A stretch of 64,000 bases of DNA, taken from contig NZ_JQML01000001.1 of NCBI RefSeq assembly GCF_000744705.1, forward strand, positions 2,666,001 through 2,730,000, written 5' to 3'. The stretch is from Streptacidiphilus albus JL83 (GTDB lineage: Bacteria; Actinomycetota; Actinomycetes; Streptomycetales; Streptomycetaceae). Position 1 is the stretch's first letter. The number at the start of each line of letters is the position of its first letter. Positions 38,910 through 46,393 of the stretch are shown here, piece after piece. The notes below the pieces were generated by a model that saw only the letters and a program-made list of their open reading frames with translations, was not told the origin of the DNA and made no database searches. The position numbers and the translations under genes were made by a program.

Positions 38910-40237
38910 AGGATGGCCCTCGCCGGGAACGAGTCGAGGCGGTAGGTGGCGTCCAGGACGTTGGAGTGGTCGGCCAGCCAGCCGAGGTCGGTCCCGGCGT
39001 GGACGGTGTGCACCAGGACCAGGTCCCAGTCGCCGCGCTCGGGGGCGCTCTCGCTGCGGAGGACCTCGTCGCCGAGGCGCAGCGAGGGCACCAGCGCGTC
39101 GACGAAGCCGACCTTGGCGCCTTCCGCGGCCAACTCCTCGATGATCTCCAGGGCAGGCGATTCGCGCAGGTCGGCCACGCCCGGCTTGTAGGCCACGCCG
39201 ATGACCAGGATCCGGGCGCCGGACACGCTGAGGCTGCGCTCGGAGAGCAGTTCGCGGACCCGGCCGACGACCTTGCGCGGACGGGTGGCGATCGCGGTCA
39301 TGGCCGCGTCGATGAGCGGCGAGGAGATCCGCTTGGCCCGCAGCTGCCAGAGCAGGTAGTGCGGGTCGCAGGGGATGCAGTGGCCGCCGACGCCGGGGCC
39401 GGGGTAGAAGGGCATGAAGCCGTAGGGCTTGGTCGCCGCGGCGCCGATGATCGGCAGCGGGTCCAGGCCCAGACCGCGGCAGTCCTCGGCGAACTCGTTG
39501 GCGAGCGCGATGTTGACGGCCCGGAAGGTGTTCTCCCAGAGCTTGGTCATCTCGGCGTCCTCGGGCGAGGACAGCTCGTGGACCGAGGGCGCGGTGCGGC
39601 GCAGCACGGCGGCAGCGAGTCCGGCCGAGAGCGCCCCCGCGCCGCCCACGACCCGAGGGGTGCTGTCCTGCGTGTGGTGCGCGTTGCCGGGGTCGATCCG
39701 CTCCGGGGAGAAGGCGACGAAGACGTCCTCGCCGACCACCAGCCCGCGTGCGGCCAGCGGCTTGACCAGCAGGTCCCCGGTGGTGCCGACATAGGTGGTG
39801 GAGGTGAGCACCAGCAGCTGGCCGGGGACCGCGTGGGCGACGGCGGTGGCGCAGGCGCCGGCCATGGCGGTGAGGTCGGGGACCTGGTGGCGGTCGACCG
39901 GCGTGGGCACGCAGATGATCACGGTGGCTGCCCGGGCGAGTTCGGCCGGGTCGTCGGTCAGGGTGAGGATCCGGCCGTCGAGGTGCTCGGCGAGCCGTTC
40001 GTGGTCGCTCGGCAGCAGGTCGACCTCGCGCCGCCGAATGGCTTCCAGGCGAGCACTGCTGACGTCGAGTCCGATCACCTCGTTCCCTGCGGCGAGCAGG
40101 GCCAAGGCGGTGGGCAGGCCCACATAGCCGAGACCGACCACGGCGACGGTCGCCTGCGCGTGCCGCTCTGGATCGGGGGAACCGACGCGGGACGACAGTA
40201 TGCCGTCCACCGGTTCTGTGGGCGTGGGGAAGCGCAT
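38906..40237 (-). CDS. Nucleotide-sugar (UDP-hexose/HexNAc) 6-dehydrogenase
   Basis: A 443-aa UDP-glucose/UDP-HexNAc dehydrogenase family enzyme that oxidises the sugar C6 to a uronic acid with two NAD+. It has the Rossmann motif VAVVGLGYVGLPTALAL at residue 29 on, FSPERIDPGN, KLWENTFRAVNIALANEFA, and the catalytic Cys in PGPGVGGHCIPCDPHYL. The C-terminal NAD half contains VIGVAYKPGVADLRESPAL. PGPGVGGHCIP resembles the UDP-HexNAc (WbpA/WecC-like) branch more than UDP-glucose enzymes. ATG 40237 has GGAGAG 6 nt upstream. First gene of the polysaccharide operon. Confidence 0.9.
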   Translation of the reverse strand: MRFPTPTEPVDGILSSRVGSPDPERHAQATVAVVGLGYVGLPTALALLAAGNEVIGLDVSSARLEAIRRREVDLLPSDHERLAEHLDGRILTLTDDPAELARAATVIICVPTPVDRHQVPDLTAMAGACATAVAHAVPGQLLVLTSTTYVGTTGDLLVKPLAARGLVVGEDVFVAFSPERIDPGNAHHTQDSTPRVVGGAGALSAGLAAAVLRRTAPSVHELSSPEDAEMTKLWENTFRAVNIALANEFAEDCRGLGLDPLPIIGAAATKPYGFMPFYPGPGVGGHCIPCDPHYLLWQLRAKRISSPLIDAAMTAIATRPRKVVGRVRELLSERSLSVSGARILVIGVAYKPGVADLRESPALEIIEELAAEGAKVGFVDALVPSLRLGDEVLRSESAPERGDWDLVLVHTVHAGTDLGWLADHSNVLDATYRLDSFPARAIL

Positions 40238-40389
40238 GAGCTCTCCGCGACAGGGTCGACGTTGGATGAGCGCTGACCGGTCGCACGCGAAATCCTCGCG
40301 GTTCTGACCGATGCTGACGACAAGTGCGGTGGTAAGGGTCGCCAGGCTGGGTCCAGCGGTGAGTAAGAGTCTGCTCAGCCGTGTTTGAA

Positions 40390-40422
40390 AGTCAAGCGAC
40401 AGCAAAAGCACGGCACTTGACT
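40390..40422. promoter_or_regulatory. Inverted repeat upstream of the exopolysaccharide operon
   Basis: AGTCAAG (40390) and CTTGACT (40416) form 7-bp arms around 19 nt. The stretch is AT-richer than its surroundings, about 150 bp before the dehydrogenase start, and contains TTGAC hexamers on both strands. It probably holds the operon promoter. Apart from this and the repeat at 40542, the 395-nt gap 40238-40632 shows no gene. Confidence 0.4.
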
Positions 40423-40541
40423 CTTTTAACTGAGTACGTCCGCTATTGTCGTCGGGCCTGCCGGGGGTTTTGACGGTCTTTGTCCGACATTACCGCTACC
40501 TGCCTTGTGAAGAGATGGTGGTTATTACGTCATGAAACTGA

Positions 40542-40564
40542 GATGGTGATCGCCGATCACCATC
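40542..40564. promoter_or_regulatory. Perfect inverted repeat GATGGTGATC-GCC-GATCACCATC
   Basis: Ten-bp perfect arms around 3 nt, lying 68 nt beyond the stop of the protease gene. Outer TGAAA/TTTCA bases extend the symmetry. It could be the protease terminator or an operator serving the region between the two gene sets. It is less GC-rich than other terminators in this window. Confidence 0.5.
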
Positions 40565-40632
40565 GATCACTTTCAGTCACCCGCGGGCCCGGCGACGGAC
40601 GGTGGCGCGGCCGACCGCCCGCCGCCGGGGCG

Positions 40633-42660
40633 TCACGGGCGCCGGGCGCCGGCCGGGCGTCCGCCCCGGCCCTGGAAACCGGTGAATCCAGGCCGGTAGG
40701 AGGCCAGGTAGCCGGGCGCCGGCGAGCCCACCCCGGTCACGTCGTCGAACCCCTGGGTCGCCCTGAGCGAGGAGTCGTGCCCCATGGTGCGCAGGCTGGT
40801 GTCGATCCCGTAGGCCGGGTCGACGCCGTCGTGGTAGTCCGCTCGGACCTGCGCCAACTGCGTTGCGGCGCCCAGCGGGTGGTCGGTCACGTCATGGAAG
40901 GCGGCGGTGCCGTAGCGCTCGTAGACGGCCGGGTTGGCGAAGCCCAGCGGCAGCCCCAGGGCCTGCTGCGCCAAGGCCTGGATGGCCGCGAACACCGGGC
41001 AGGCGACGCTGGTCCCGCCCTCGCGGAACTCGCCGTAGCGGGTGCTGCCGTCCGGCCAGGTCTGGGTCTGCCCGACCAGGAATCCGGTGCCGCTGTCCGC
41101 CACCGCGGCGACGTCGGGAACCACCCGCTTCCGGCCACCGTTGGCCTCGGCCAGGGCGTTCGGGACGACCGGGTACTGGTAGACCGGCTCGGGCACCCGG
41201 CTGCTGGTGCCGCCGCCACCGCCGCCCAGGAAGGTGCCCGGCAGCGGGCCCCAGCTGCGGCCGTCCGCCGACAGCGGGGAGCTGTCCGTCCCCCAGCCGG
41301 TCTCGAAGCGGTAGGCGCCGTTCTTGTCCAGCGCCAGCGAGGTCCCGCCGACGGCGGTCACCCACGGTAGTGAAACCGGCGAACCCACCGTCCTGGTCCC
41401 GCTCGCGGCGAGGTTGTCGCCGTCGTCGCCGCTGGAGAAGTAGAAGCCGATCCCCTCCACCGCACCGCGCATGAAGGTCTGGTCGTAGGCCGCGTCCATG
41501 GACGAGTCGGTCGCGCTCTCGGTGTCCCCCCAGGAGTCGCTGACGATGTCGGCGAGCCTGCCGTCGACCACCTTGTTCAGAGCGTCCATCAGGTCCGCGT
41601 CCTGGCAGGAGGAGGCGCCGACGTAGACCAGGTCCGCGTCCGGGGCGACCCCGTGCACCGCCTCCACGTCCAGGGTCTGCTCGCCGTACCAGCCCGAGGC
41701 CCCGCAGCCGCCCGGGAACTTGTCGCTGGGATCGACCGTGTCCGTCCAGACCGCCGGGTCGACCCGGGTCAACTGGGTTGCCCGGTAAGGGGCGTCCCCG
41801 TGCGCGGCGGCATAGGTGGCGGTGTCCGGGCCGAGCGTCGGCGAGTCGTAGGCGTCCACGATCGCGACGGTGACATCGGCCCCGGTCAGTCCGGTGGCGT
41901 CGGCGCCGTAGGCGTGCCGGAGCTGCTTGGCGTCGAGCCCCTTGACCACGTACGGCTGGACCCGGCCGTAGGCAGGGGGCAGGCCGGTGGCCGGCCTGGC
42001 GCCGAAGTAGCCGGAGAACGGGCCGGAGTTGACGAAGGCCGGGGTGGGCGCCGGCAGGACGTCGCGGCGGCTGCCGTGCGCCGCCAGGTGCGGCGCGGTG
42101 TCCAGGCCGGTGACGGTCAGCACGTCGGCGGCGACCGAGGCCGGGGCGGAGGCCTCGGCGGCGGGCGCGAGATAGGTGTGCCCGCCCTTGCGGTAGCTGT
42201 GCAGCCGGACCGCGAAGGCCCGCTGCACGGCGTCGGCGTCGCCGCGGACGGTCAGGTAGTGGGCGTTGCTGCCGACCACCCGGAAGCCGGAGCCGGCCAG
42301 CCAGGTCCGGACCGCGGCCTGCTGCTTCCGGGTCGCCCCGAAGCGCCGGGTGACCTGGGCGGCGGTCAGGTAGTGGCCGTAGGAGGGCGAGGCCGGATCC
42401 GAGACCGTCTGCGCGAGCCGGGTCAGCCCCGCCCGGTCCCGGCCGGCCAGGTACACCCGGGCGGTGATCGGGGCGGCGGACGCGGCCTCGCCCTGGTCCG
42501 CCGCCTGCGCCGTCCAGCCGGGGACGGTGCCGGGCAGCGCCACCCGGGCCGACAGCGACTCGGCGCGGGCCGGGAGCCCGGCGGCCCCGGCCGCCAGCAG
42601 CAGCGGGACCGTCAGAAGTGCGGCCGTACCGACCTTGGGCCGTGACCAGCTGCGACGCAT
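40633..42660 (-). CDS. Secreted S53 family (sedolisin/kumamolisin-like) serine peptidase
   Basis: A 675-aa preproprotein. The signal peptide is MRRSWSRPKVGTAALLTVPL with hydrophobic core and cleavage near ARAES. The activation prodomain (residues about 30-210) carries SYGHYLTAAQVTRRF. The peptidase domain has the Glu/Asp pair in YGEQTLDVEAVHG, the oxyanion Asp in VSDSWGD and the nucleophile in EGGTSVACPVFA, that is, the Ser-Glu-Asp triad. The C-terminal calcium site is in FDDVTGVGSP. These enzymes work at acid pH, which suits an acid-tolerant host. ATG 42660 with GAGAGGTG upstream. Single gene. Confidence 0.93.
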   Translation of the reverse strand: MRRSWSRPKVGTAALLTVPLLLAAGAAGLPARAESLSARVALPGTVPGWTAQAADQGEAASAAPITARVYLAGRDRAGLTRLAQTVSDPASPSYGHYLTAAQVTRRFGATRKQQAAVRTWLAGSGFRVVGSNAHYLTVRGDADAVQRAFAVRLHSYRKGGHTYLAPAAEASAPASVAADVLTVTGLDTAPHLAAHGSRRDVLPAPTPAFVNSGPFSGYFGARPATGLPPAYGRVQPYVVKGLDAKQLRHAYGADATGLTGADVTVAIVDAYDSPTLGPDTATYAAAHGDAPYRATQLTRVDPAVWTDTVDPSDKFPGGCGASGWYGEQTLDVEAVHGVAPDADLVYVGASSCQDADLMDALNKVVDGRLADIVSDSWGDTESATDSSMDAAYDQTFMRGAVEGIGFYFSSGDDGDNLAASGTRTVGSPVSLPWVTAVGGTSLALDKNGAYRFETGWGTDSSPLSADGRSWGPLPGTFLGGGGGGTSSRVPEPVYQYPVVPNALAEANGGRKRVVPDVAAVADSGTGFLVGQTQTWPDGSTRYGEFREGGTSVACPVFAAIQALAQQALGLPLGFANPAVYERYGTAAFHDVTDHPLGAATQLAQVRADYHDGVDPAYGIDTSLRTMGHDSSLRATQGFDDVTGVGSPAPGYLASYRPGFTGFQGRGGRPAGARRP

Positions 42661-42758
42661 GGGACACCTCTCTGATAGCAGCGCGTTCATATGAAGAATG
42701 CGCAGCTCAGAACAGGTCTCCCCGGCCCCGCGCCGTCGGCGGCCCGGAGATCGGCTGA

Positions 42759-43448
42759 TTATTCATCAGTTCGGGTGCACGCGCCGGCACTGGCGCGGGC
42801 AGTGGAGCCGGTGCGGGCGGCGGCGGTGCGCCAGGCCGCGGTGACCGCCTCGTGCGCCTGCGCCGCGGCCTCGGCCGGCGAGCCGCTGAGCCGGACCGGC
42901 GCGCCCAGGTGGACGTGCAGCCGGGGACGCCGCAGCGGCGCGGTCAGCAGCCCGGCGACCTGCTTCGGCCGGCTGCCGGAGGTGATCCGGCGGGCGCCGG
43001 CCTGGCCCAGCGGCACCACCGGGGCGCCGGTCGCCAGCGCCAGCCGGGCCACCCCGGTGCGGAAGTCCCGCGGTTCGCGGTCGCCCGAGTCGGACCAGTC
43101 CGGGATCCCGCCCTCCGGGTAGAGCACCACGATCCGGCCCCGGGCCAGTGCCTCGGCCGCCTGCTCCAGGCACTCCGCGGCCCGGCGGTCGCCCCGGCGG
43201 ACGGCGATGTGGCCCTCGGCCCGGAGCCGCCGGCCGAGCACCGGGATCCGCCACAGTCCGGCGGCGGCCAGCACGATCGGCCGGTCGACCTGCCGGCGTG
43301 CCAGCGCGGCCAGCACCAGCCCGGGGTCGATCAGCGAGCTGTGGTTGGCGGCGACGATGGTGCCGGGCGCGAGGCCGTCCGGGTCGTCGGCGGTGACGTC
43401 GAGCCGGCCGAGGGCGGGCACGAGGCGCTGGGCGAGGTCGCTGAGCAT
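42759..43448 (-). CDS. 1-acyl-sn-glycerol-3-phosphate acyltransferase (PlsC family)
   Basis: A 229-aa acyltransferase with block 1 NHSSLIDP (the NHX4D catalytic His-Asp), block 3 YPEGGIPD (EGT-equivalent) and block 4 VVPLGQAGARR. It transfers an acyl group to lysophosphatidic acid or a related acceptor at the membrane. A basic, Ala-rich C-terminal tail follows. ATG 43448 (MLSDLAQRLVPALG) is preferred to an upstream GTG-type start that lacks a ribosome site. Divergent from the hydrolase gene; no membrane helix is obvious, so it is peripheral. Confidence 0.85.
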   Translation of the reverse strand: MLSDLAQRLVPALGRLDVTADDPDGLAPGTIVAANHSSLIDPGLVLAALARRQVDRPIVLAAAGLWRIPVLGRRLRAEGHIAVRRGDRRAAECLEQAAEALARGRIVVLYPEGGIPDWSDSGDREPRDFRTGVARLALATGAPVVPLGQAGARRITSGSRPKQVAGLLTAPLRRPRLHVHLGAPVRLSGSPAEAAAQAHEAVTAAWRTAAARTGSTARASAGACTRTDE

Positions 43449-43537
43449 GCGGCCATCCTCGCGCCGCGGTCCGGCGGGCACATGAGTACGGGTACTCGGT
43501 CGGCCCGATTGTCGGACCCGGGTGCTAGACCTGCCCC

Positions 43538-44140
43538 ATGGCAGAAATCATCCTGTTCCACTCGGTGCTGGGCCTGCGGGCCGGGGTCGCCGACGCCGCC
43601 GAGCGGCTGCGCGCCGCCGGGCACACCGTGCACACCCCCGACCTCTACGACGGGGAGGTCTTCGACGACTACCCGACCGCCATGGCCTGGGTGAAGTCGA
43701 ACGGCGGCTTCGCCGAGCTGGCGGCCCGCACCCGGGCGGCGGTCGCGGAGCTCCCCGAGGCCCTGGTCTACGCCGGCTTCTCCAACGGCGGCTGCTCCGC
43801 CGAGCTGCTGGCCGCGACCAGGCCCGGCGCCCGCGCCGTGGTGCTGCTGCACGCGGCCCTCCCGCTGGAGGCGCTGGACGTCCAGGGCGCCTGGCCCGCG
43901 GACCTGCCGGTGCAGGTCCACTACGCGGCCGAGGACCCCTTCCGCGACGAGCAGCACTACCTCGACGCCTTCGAGGCCGAGGTGCTGGCCTCGGGCTCCG
44001 GCTACGAGTTCTTCGAGTACCCGGTCTCCGGGCACCTGTTCACCGACCCGGGGCTGCCCGAGGAGTACCACCCGGAGGCCGCCGAGACCCTCTTCTCCCG
44101 GGTCCTGGCCTTCCTCGAACAGGTCGACCGCCGGCCGTAG
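43538..44140 (+). CDS. Dienelactone hydrolase family protein
   Basis: A 200-aa alpha/beta hydrolase. MAEIILFHSVLGLRAGVADAAERLRAAGHTV is the usual opening. The nucleophile elbow reads GFSNGG, so it has Ser where true dienelactone hydrolases have Cys. The Asp is likely in YAAEDPF and the His in SGHLF. Streptomycetes have several such proteins without assigned substrates. It ends at a 13-bp stem terminator shared with tRNA-Ala copy 1. Function beyond hydrolase is not inferable. Confidence 0.8.
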   Translation: MAEIILFHSVLGLRAGVADAAERLRAAGHTVHTPDLYDGEVFDDYPTAMAWVKSNGGFAELAARTRAAVAELPEALVYAGFSNGGCSAELLAATRPGARAVVLLHAALPLEALDVQGAWPADLPVQVHYAAEDPFRDEQHYLDAFEAEVLASGSGYEFFEYPVSGHLFTDPGLPEEYHPEAAETLFSRVLAFLEQVDRRP

Positions 44141-44156
44141 GGCCGGGAAACGCGAA

Positions 44157-44189
44157 GGATCCCGTCCGGAGCGCTACCGGACGGGATCC
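44157..44189. terminator. Bidirectional terminator (hydrolase / tRNA-Ala copy 1)
   Basis: A perfect 13-bp stem, GGATCCCGTCCGG and its complement, with a 7-nt loop. Confidence 0.8.
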
Positions 44190-44199
44190 CTGTCGAATG

Positions 44200-44272
<73 letters not shown>

Positions 44273-44307
44273 GTGTCATGCTGCGGTTCCCCGCGGCGAC
44301 ATGCTCC

Positions 44308-44338
44308 ACTCTACACGGTCCCCGACCCGCCCCACCAA
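44308..44338 (-). promoter_or_regulatory. Possible promoter of tRNA-Ala copy 1
   Basis: TAGAGT (44308-44313) with TTGGTG (44333-44338) 19 bp upstream on the minus strand, about 35 bp before the tRNA. The spacing is one or two bases long. Confidence 0.35.
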
Positions 44339-44389
44339 TCACTTGTTCCGCCCCGTCCCGCCTCCGACCTGCGAGGTCGGCGGCGGGAC

Positions 44390-44777
44390 GGAGCTCCCCC
44401 GAGCTCCGGGCGGGCGGTTCGCCGCTACCCGGGCACGGTGGCGGTCCGGCCGCACGCCGGCTGCCCGGTCTCGCCGGCGATGCAGGTCATCCTGGACGCG
44501 CTGAGCCCGCTGCCGGCCGCGGTCAGCAATGCCCGCTACGACGTCCTGCGCTGGAACGACGCCTGTGCCGCCCTGTTCCCCGGGCTGACCCGGCCGGACG
44601 CGCCGCTGCGGAACACCCTGTGGGCCAGCGTCACCGTGCCCGAGCGCTGCAACGCCTTCGCCAACTGCGCCGAGCAGCTGCCGCTGATGGTCGCGCCGCG
44701 AGGCCATGGCCCGGCTGCTGGCCGAGCCGGACCTGCCGGCCAGCTGCGTGTGCGAAGCCCATGCGGCGGCCCACTGA
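44390..44777 (+). pseudogene. Decayed XRE/MmyB-type regulator fragment between tRNA-Ala copies
   Basis: In one frame the segment from about 44462 reads PVSPAMQVILDALSPLPAAV, then SNARYDVLRWNDACAALFPG and so on to CAEQLPLMVA. This is the ligand-binding half typical of MmyB-like helix-turn-helix regulators. The DNA-binding domain is missing. After about 44695 the protein-like frame shifts to EAMARLLAEPDLPASCVCEA, ending at TGA 44775-44777. A frameshift or deletion joins them. Nothing else supports a gene between copies 1 and 2. Confidence 0.6.
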
Positions 44778-44804
44778 GCCGGCCGGGCACGGGGGCCGAA
44801 CGCA

Positions 44805-44834
44805 GAAGGGACCGCCCCGAGGGGCGGTCCCTTC
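44805..44834. terminator. Terminator after tRNA-Ala copies 2 and 3
   Basis: A perfect 14-bp stem (GAAGGGACCGCCCC and its complement) with a 2-nt centre, directly past tRNA copy 2. Confidence 0.85.
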
Positions 44835-44840
44835 CTACTG

Positions 44841-44913
<73 letters not shown>

Positions 44914-44949
44914 GTGCTGTTCACTTGTCCTGCGTCGAACTCTCCTGCG

Positions 44950-45022
<73 letters not shown>

Positions 45023-45144
45023 GCGTGTCCCGCACACCAACTCCGAAAAGCTGTTGTCCGAACGAGGAAGACTTTAGCGGCAGGGGGGCCGAACTGCGAA
45101 ATCCGGCCCCTGCGCCACTCCCCCGCACCGCCGCAGTGCGGGCT

Positions 45145-45795
45145 TCAGACGTCGTCGCCGAGCACCGGCTCGGGCAGCGTGCCCGCGTTGTGCTCCTGCA
45201 GCCGCCAGCCCCGCGCCCCCTCGCCCAGCACCGACCAGCAGCAGTTGGACAGCCCGGCCAGGGCCTCCCAGTGGTACGGGTCCAGCCCCAGCAGTCGGCC
45301 GATGGCCATCCGGATGGTGCCGCCGTGGCTGACCACCACCACGGTGCCGTTGTCCGGCAGCGCCTTCACGGCGTCCAGGACCACCGGCACGGCGCGGTCG
45401 GCGACCTCGGTGTTCAGCTCGCCACCGCCCCGGCGGACCGGCTCGCCGAGCCGCCACAGCCGGTACTCCTCGGGGTAGCGCTCCTGGATCTCCGTGTTGG
45501 TGAGCCCCTGCCAGACCCCCGCGTAGGTCTCCCGGAGCCCGGAGTCGTGGGTCACCTCCAGGCCGGTCACCGCCGCCAGCGCGGCGGCCGTGGCCGCCGT
45601 CCGCTGCAGATCGGAGGAGACCAGGCTGTCCGGGCGCAGCGCGGCCAGCAGCCGGGCCGAGCGCCGGGCCTGGGCCAGGCCGTCCTCCGTCAGCGGGATG
45701 TCGGTGCTGCCCTGGAAGCGTCCCTCCAGGTTCCACGCGGTCTGGCCGTGCCGCCAGAAGACGATCCGCCGGCCGCGGAATGGTGTCCCGTTCAG
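45145..45795 (-). CDS. Histidine phosphatase (phosphoglycerate-mutase-like) with apparent CTG start
   Basis: 216 aa. The catalytic RHG is in IVFWRHGQTAWNLEGRFQGS, about residue 15. The phosphate-binding Glu lies in LRETYAGVWQGL and the second His in VVVSHGGTIRMA. In this frame no ATG, GTG or TTG lies between an in-frame TGA inside rsfS and the RHG motif. The codon that overlaps the rsfS stop (CTGA, in place of the usual GTGA) is CTG, with GGAG about 7 nt upstream. I therefore start it there. A GTG at 45570 would remove the catalytic His. Substrate unknown. Confidence 0.8.
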   Translation of the reverse strand: MNGTPFRGRRIVFWRHGQTAWNLEGRFQGSTDIPLTEDGLAQARRSARLLAALRPDSLVSSDLQRTAATAAALAAVTGLEVTHDSGLRETYAGVWQGLTNTEIQERYPEEYRLWRLGEPVRRGGGELNTEVADRAVPVVLDAVKALPDNGTVVVVSHGGTIRMAIGRLLGLDPYHWEALAGLSNCCWSVLGEGARGWRLQEHNAGTLPEPVLGDDV

Positions 45796-46262
45796 CGAAG
45801 GCTCCGATCGGCCTCGGCCTGCAGGACGGCCTCCACGTGGTCGAACTCGTTGGGCTCGCGGACGAAGACCTCATCGTCCGGCCGGTTGCGGCTGGCCACG
45901 GCGTCGGCCGGCAGCGACAGCTCCGGGCAGTCCTTCCAGAGCCGCTCCAGGCCGTAGTAGGAGCGCTCCTCGGAGTGCTGGACATGGACGACGATGTCCA
46001 GGAAGTCGAGCAGGATCCAGCGGCCCTCGCGCTCGCCCTCGCGGCGCACCGGCTTGACTCCGTGCTCCTTCTGGAGCTGCTCCTCGATGGCGTCCGCGAT
46101 GGCCTTGACCTGACGGTCGTTGGGCGCGGAGGCGACGACGAAGGCGTCGGTGATGGCCAGGGCATCACTGACGTCGAAGGCGATGATGTTGTGGGCCAGC
46201 TTGTCGGCCGCCGCCTGGGCGGCGGTGTTGACGAGCTCGACGGCGTGGTCGGTTGCAGTCAC
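45792..46262 (-). CDS. rsfS: Ribosomal silencing factor RsfS
   Basis: A 156-aa RsfS/Iojap protein that binds L14 (uL14) and blocks subunit joining in starved cells. HNIIAFDVSDALAITDAFVVASAPNDRQVKAI, EGEREGRWILLDFLDIVVHVQHSEERSYYGLERLW and a streptomycete-type charged C-terminal tail are visible. GTG 46262 (MTATDHAVELV) is the family start. Translation is coupled to the phosphatase gene downstream. The upstream LytR-C gene is separated from it by a strong hairpin. Confidence 0.95.
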   Translation of the reverse strand: MTATDHAVELVNTAAQAAADKLAHNIIAFDVSDALAITDAFVVASAPNDRQVKAIADAIEEQLQKEHGVKPVRREGEREGRWILLDFLDIVVHVQHSEERSYYGLERLWKDCPELSLPADAVASRNRPDDEVFVREPNEFDHVEAVLQAEADRSLR

Positions 46263-46315
46263 GGGGTGCTCTCGGTTCGGGGACGCGGGTACCCTCCAGG
46301 ATCTCATGAACGGCG

Positions 46316-46359
46316 GACAGCCCGCTCTGCCCTTTCCGGGGGCACGGGAGCGGGCTGTC
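46316..46359 (-). terminator. Terminator between the LytR-C gene and rsfS
   Basis: An 11-bp perfect stem, GACAGCCCGCT and its complement, with an internally paired 22-nt loop. It lies 35 nt past the LytR-C stop and 54 nt before rsfS. Confidence 0.7.
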
Positions 46360-46393
46360 GCGACAGCCGGCCGGTCGGCGCAGGTGGCGCAGG

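Noticed and set aside
36987-40237. Hyaluronan synthase operon
   Set aside because: The synthase has the right motifs, but a deacetylase and a HexNAc-type dehydrogenase next to it do not fit hyaluronan. The polymer is left unnamed.
45074-46168. 364-codon minus-strand frame across the phosphatase and rsfS
   Set aside because: It is the wrong frame of both genes; the RHG motif is readable only in the other frame.
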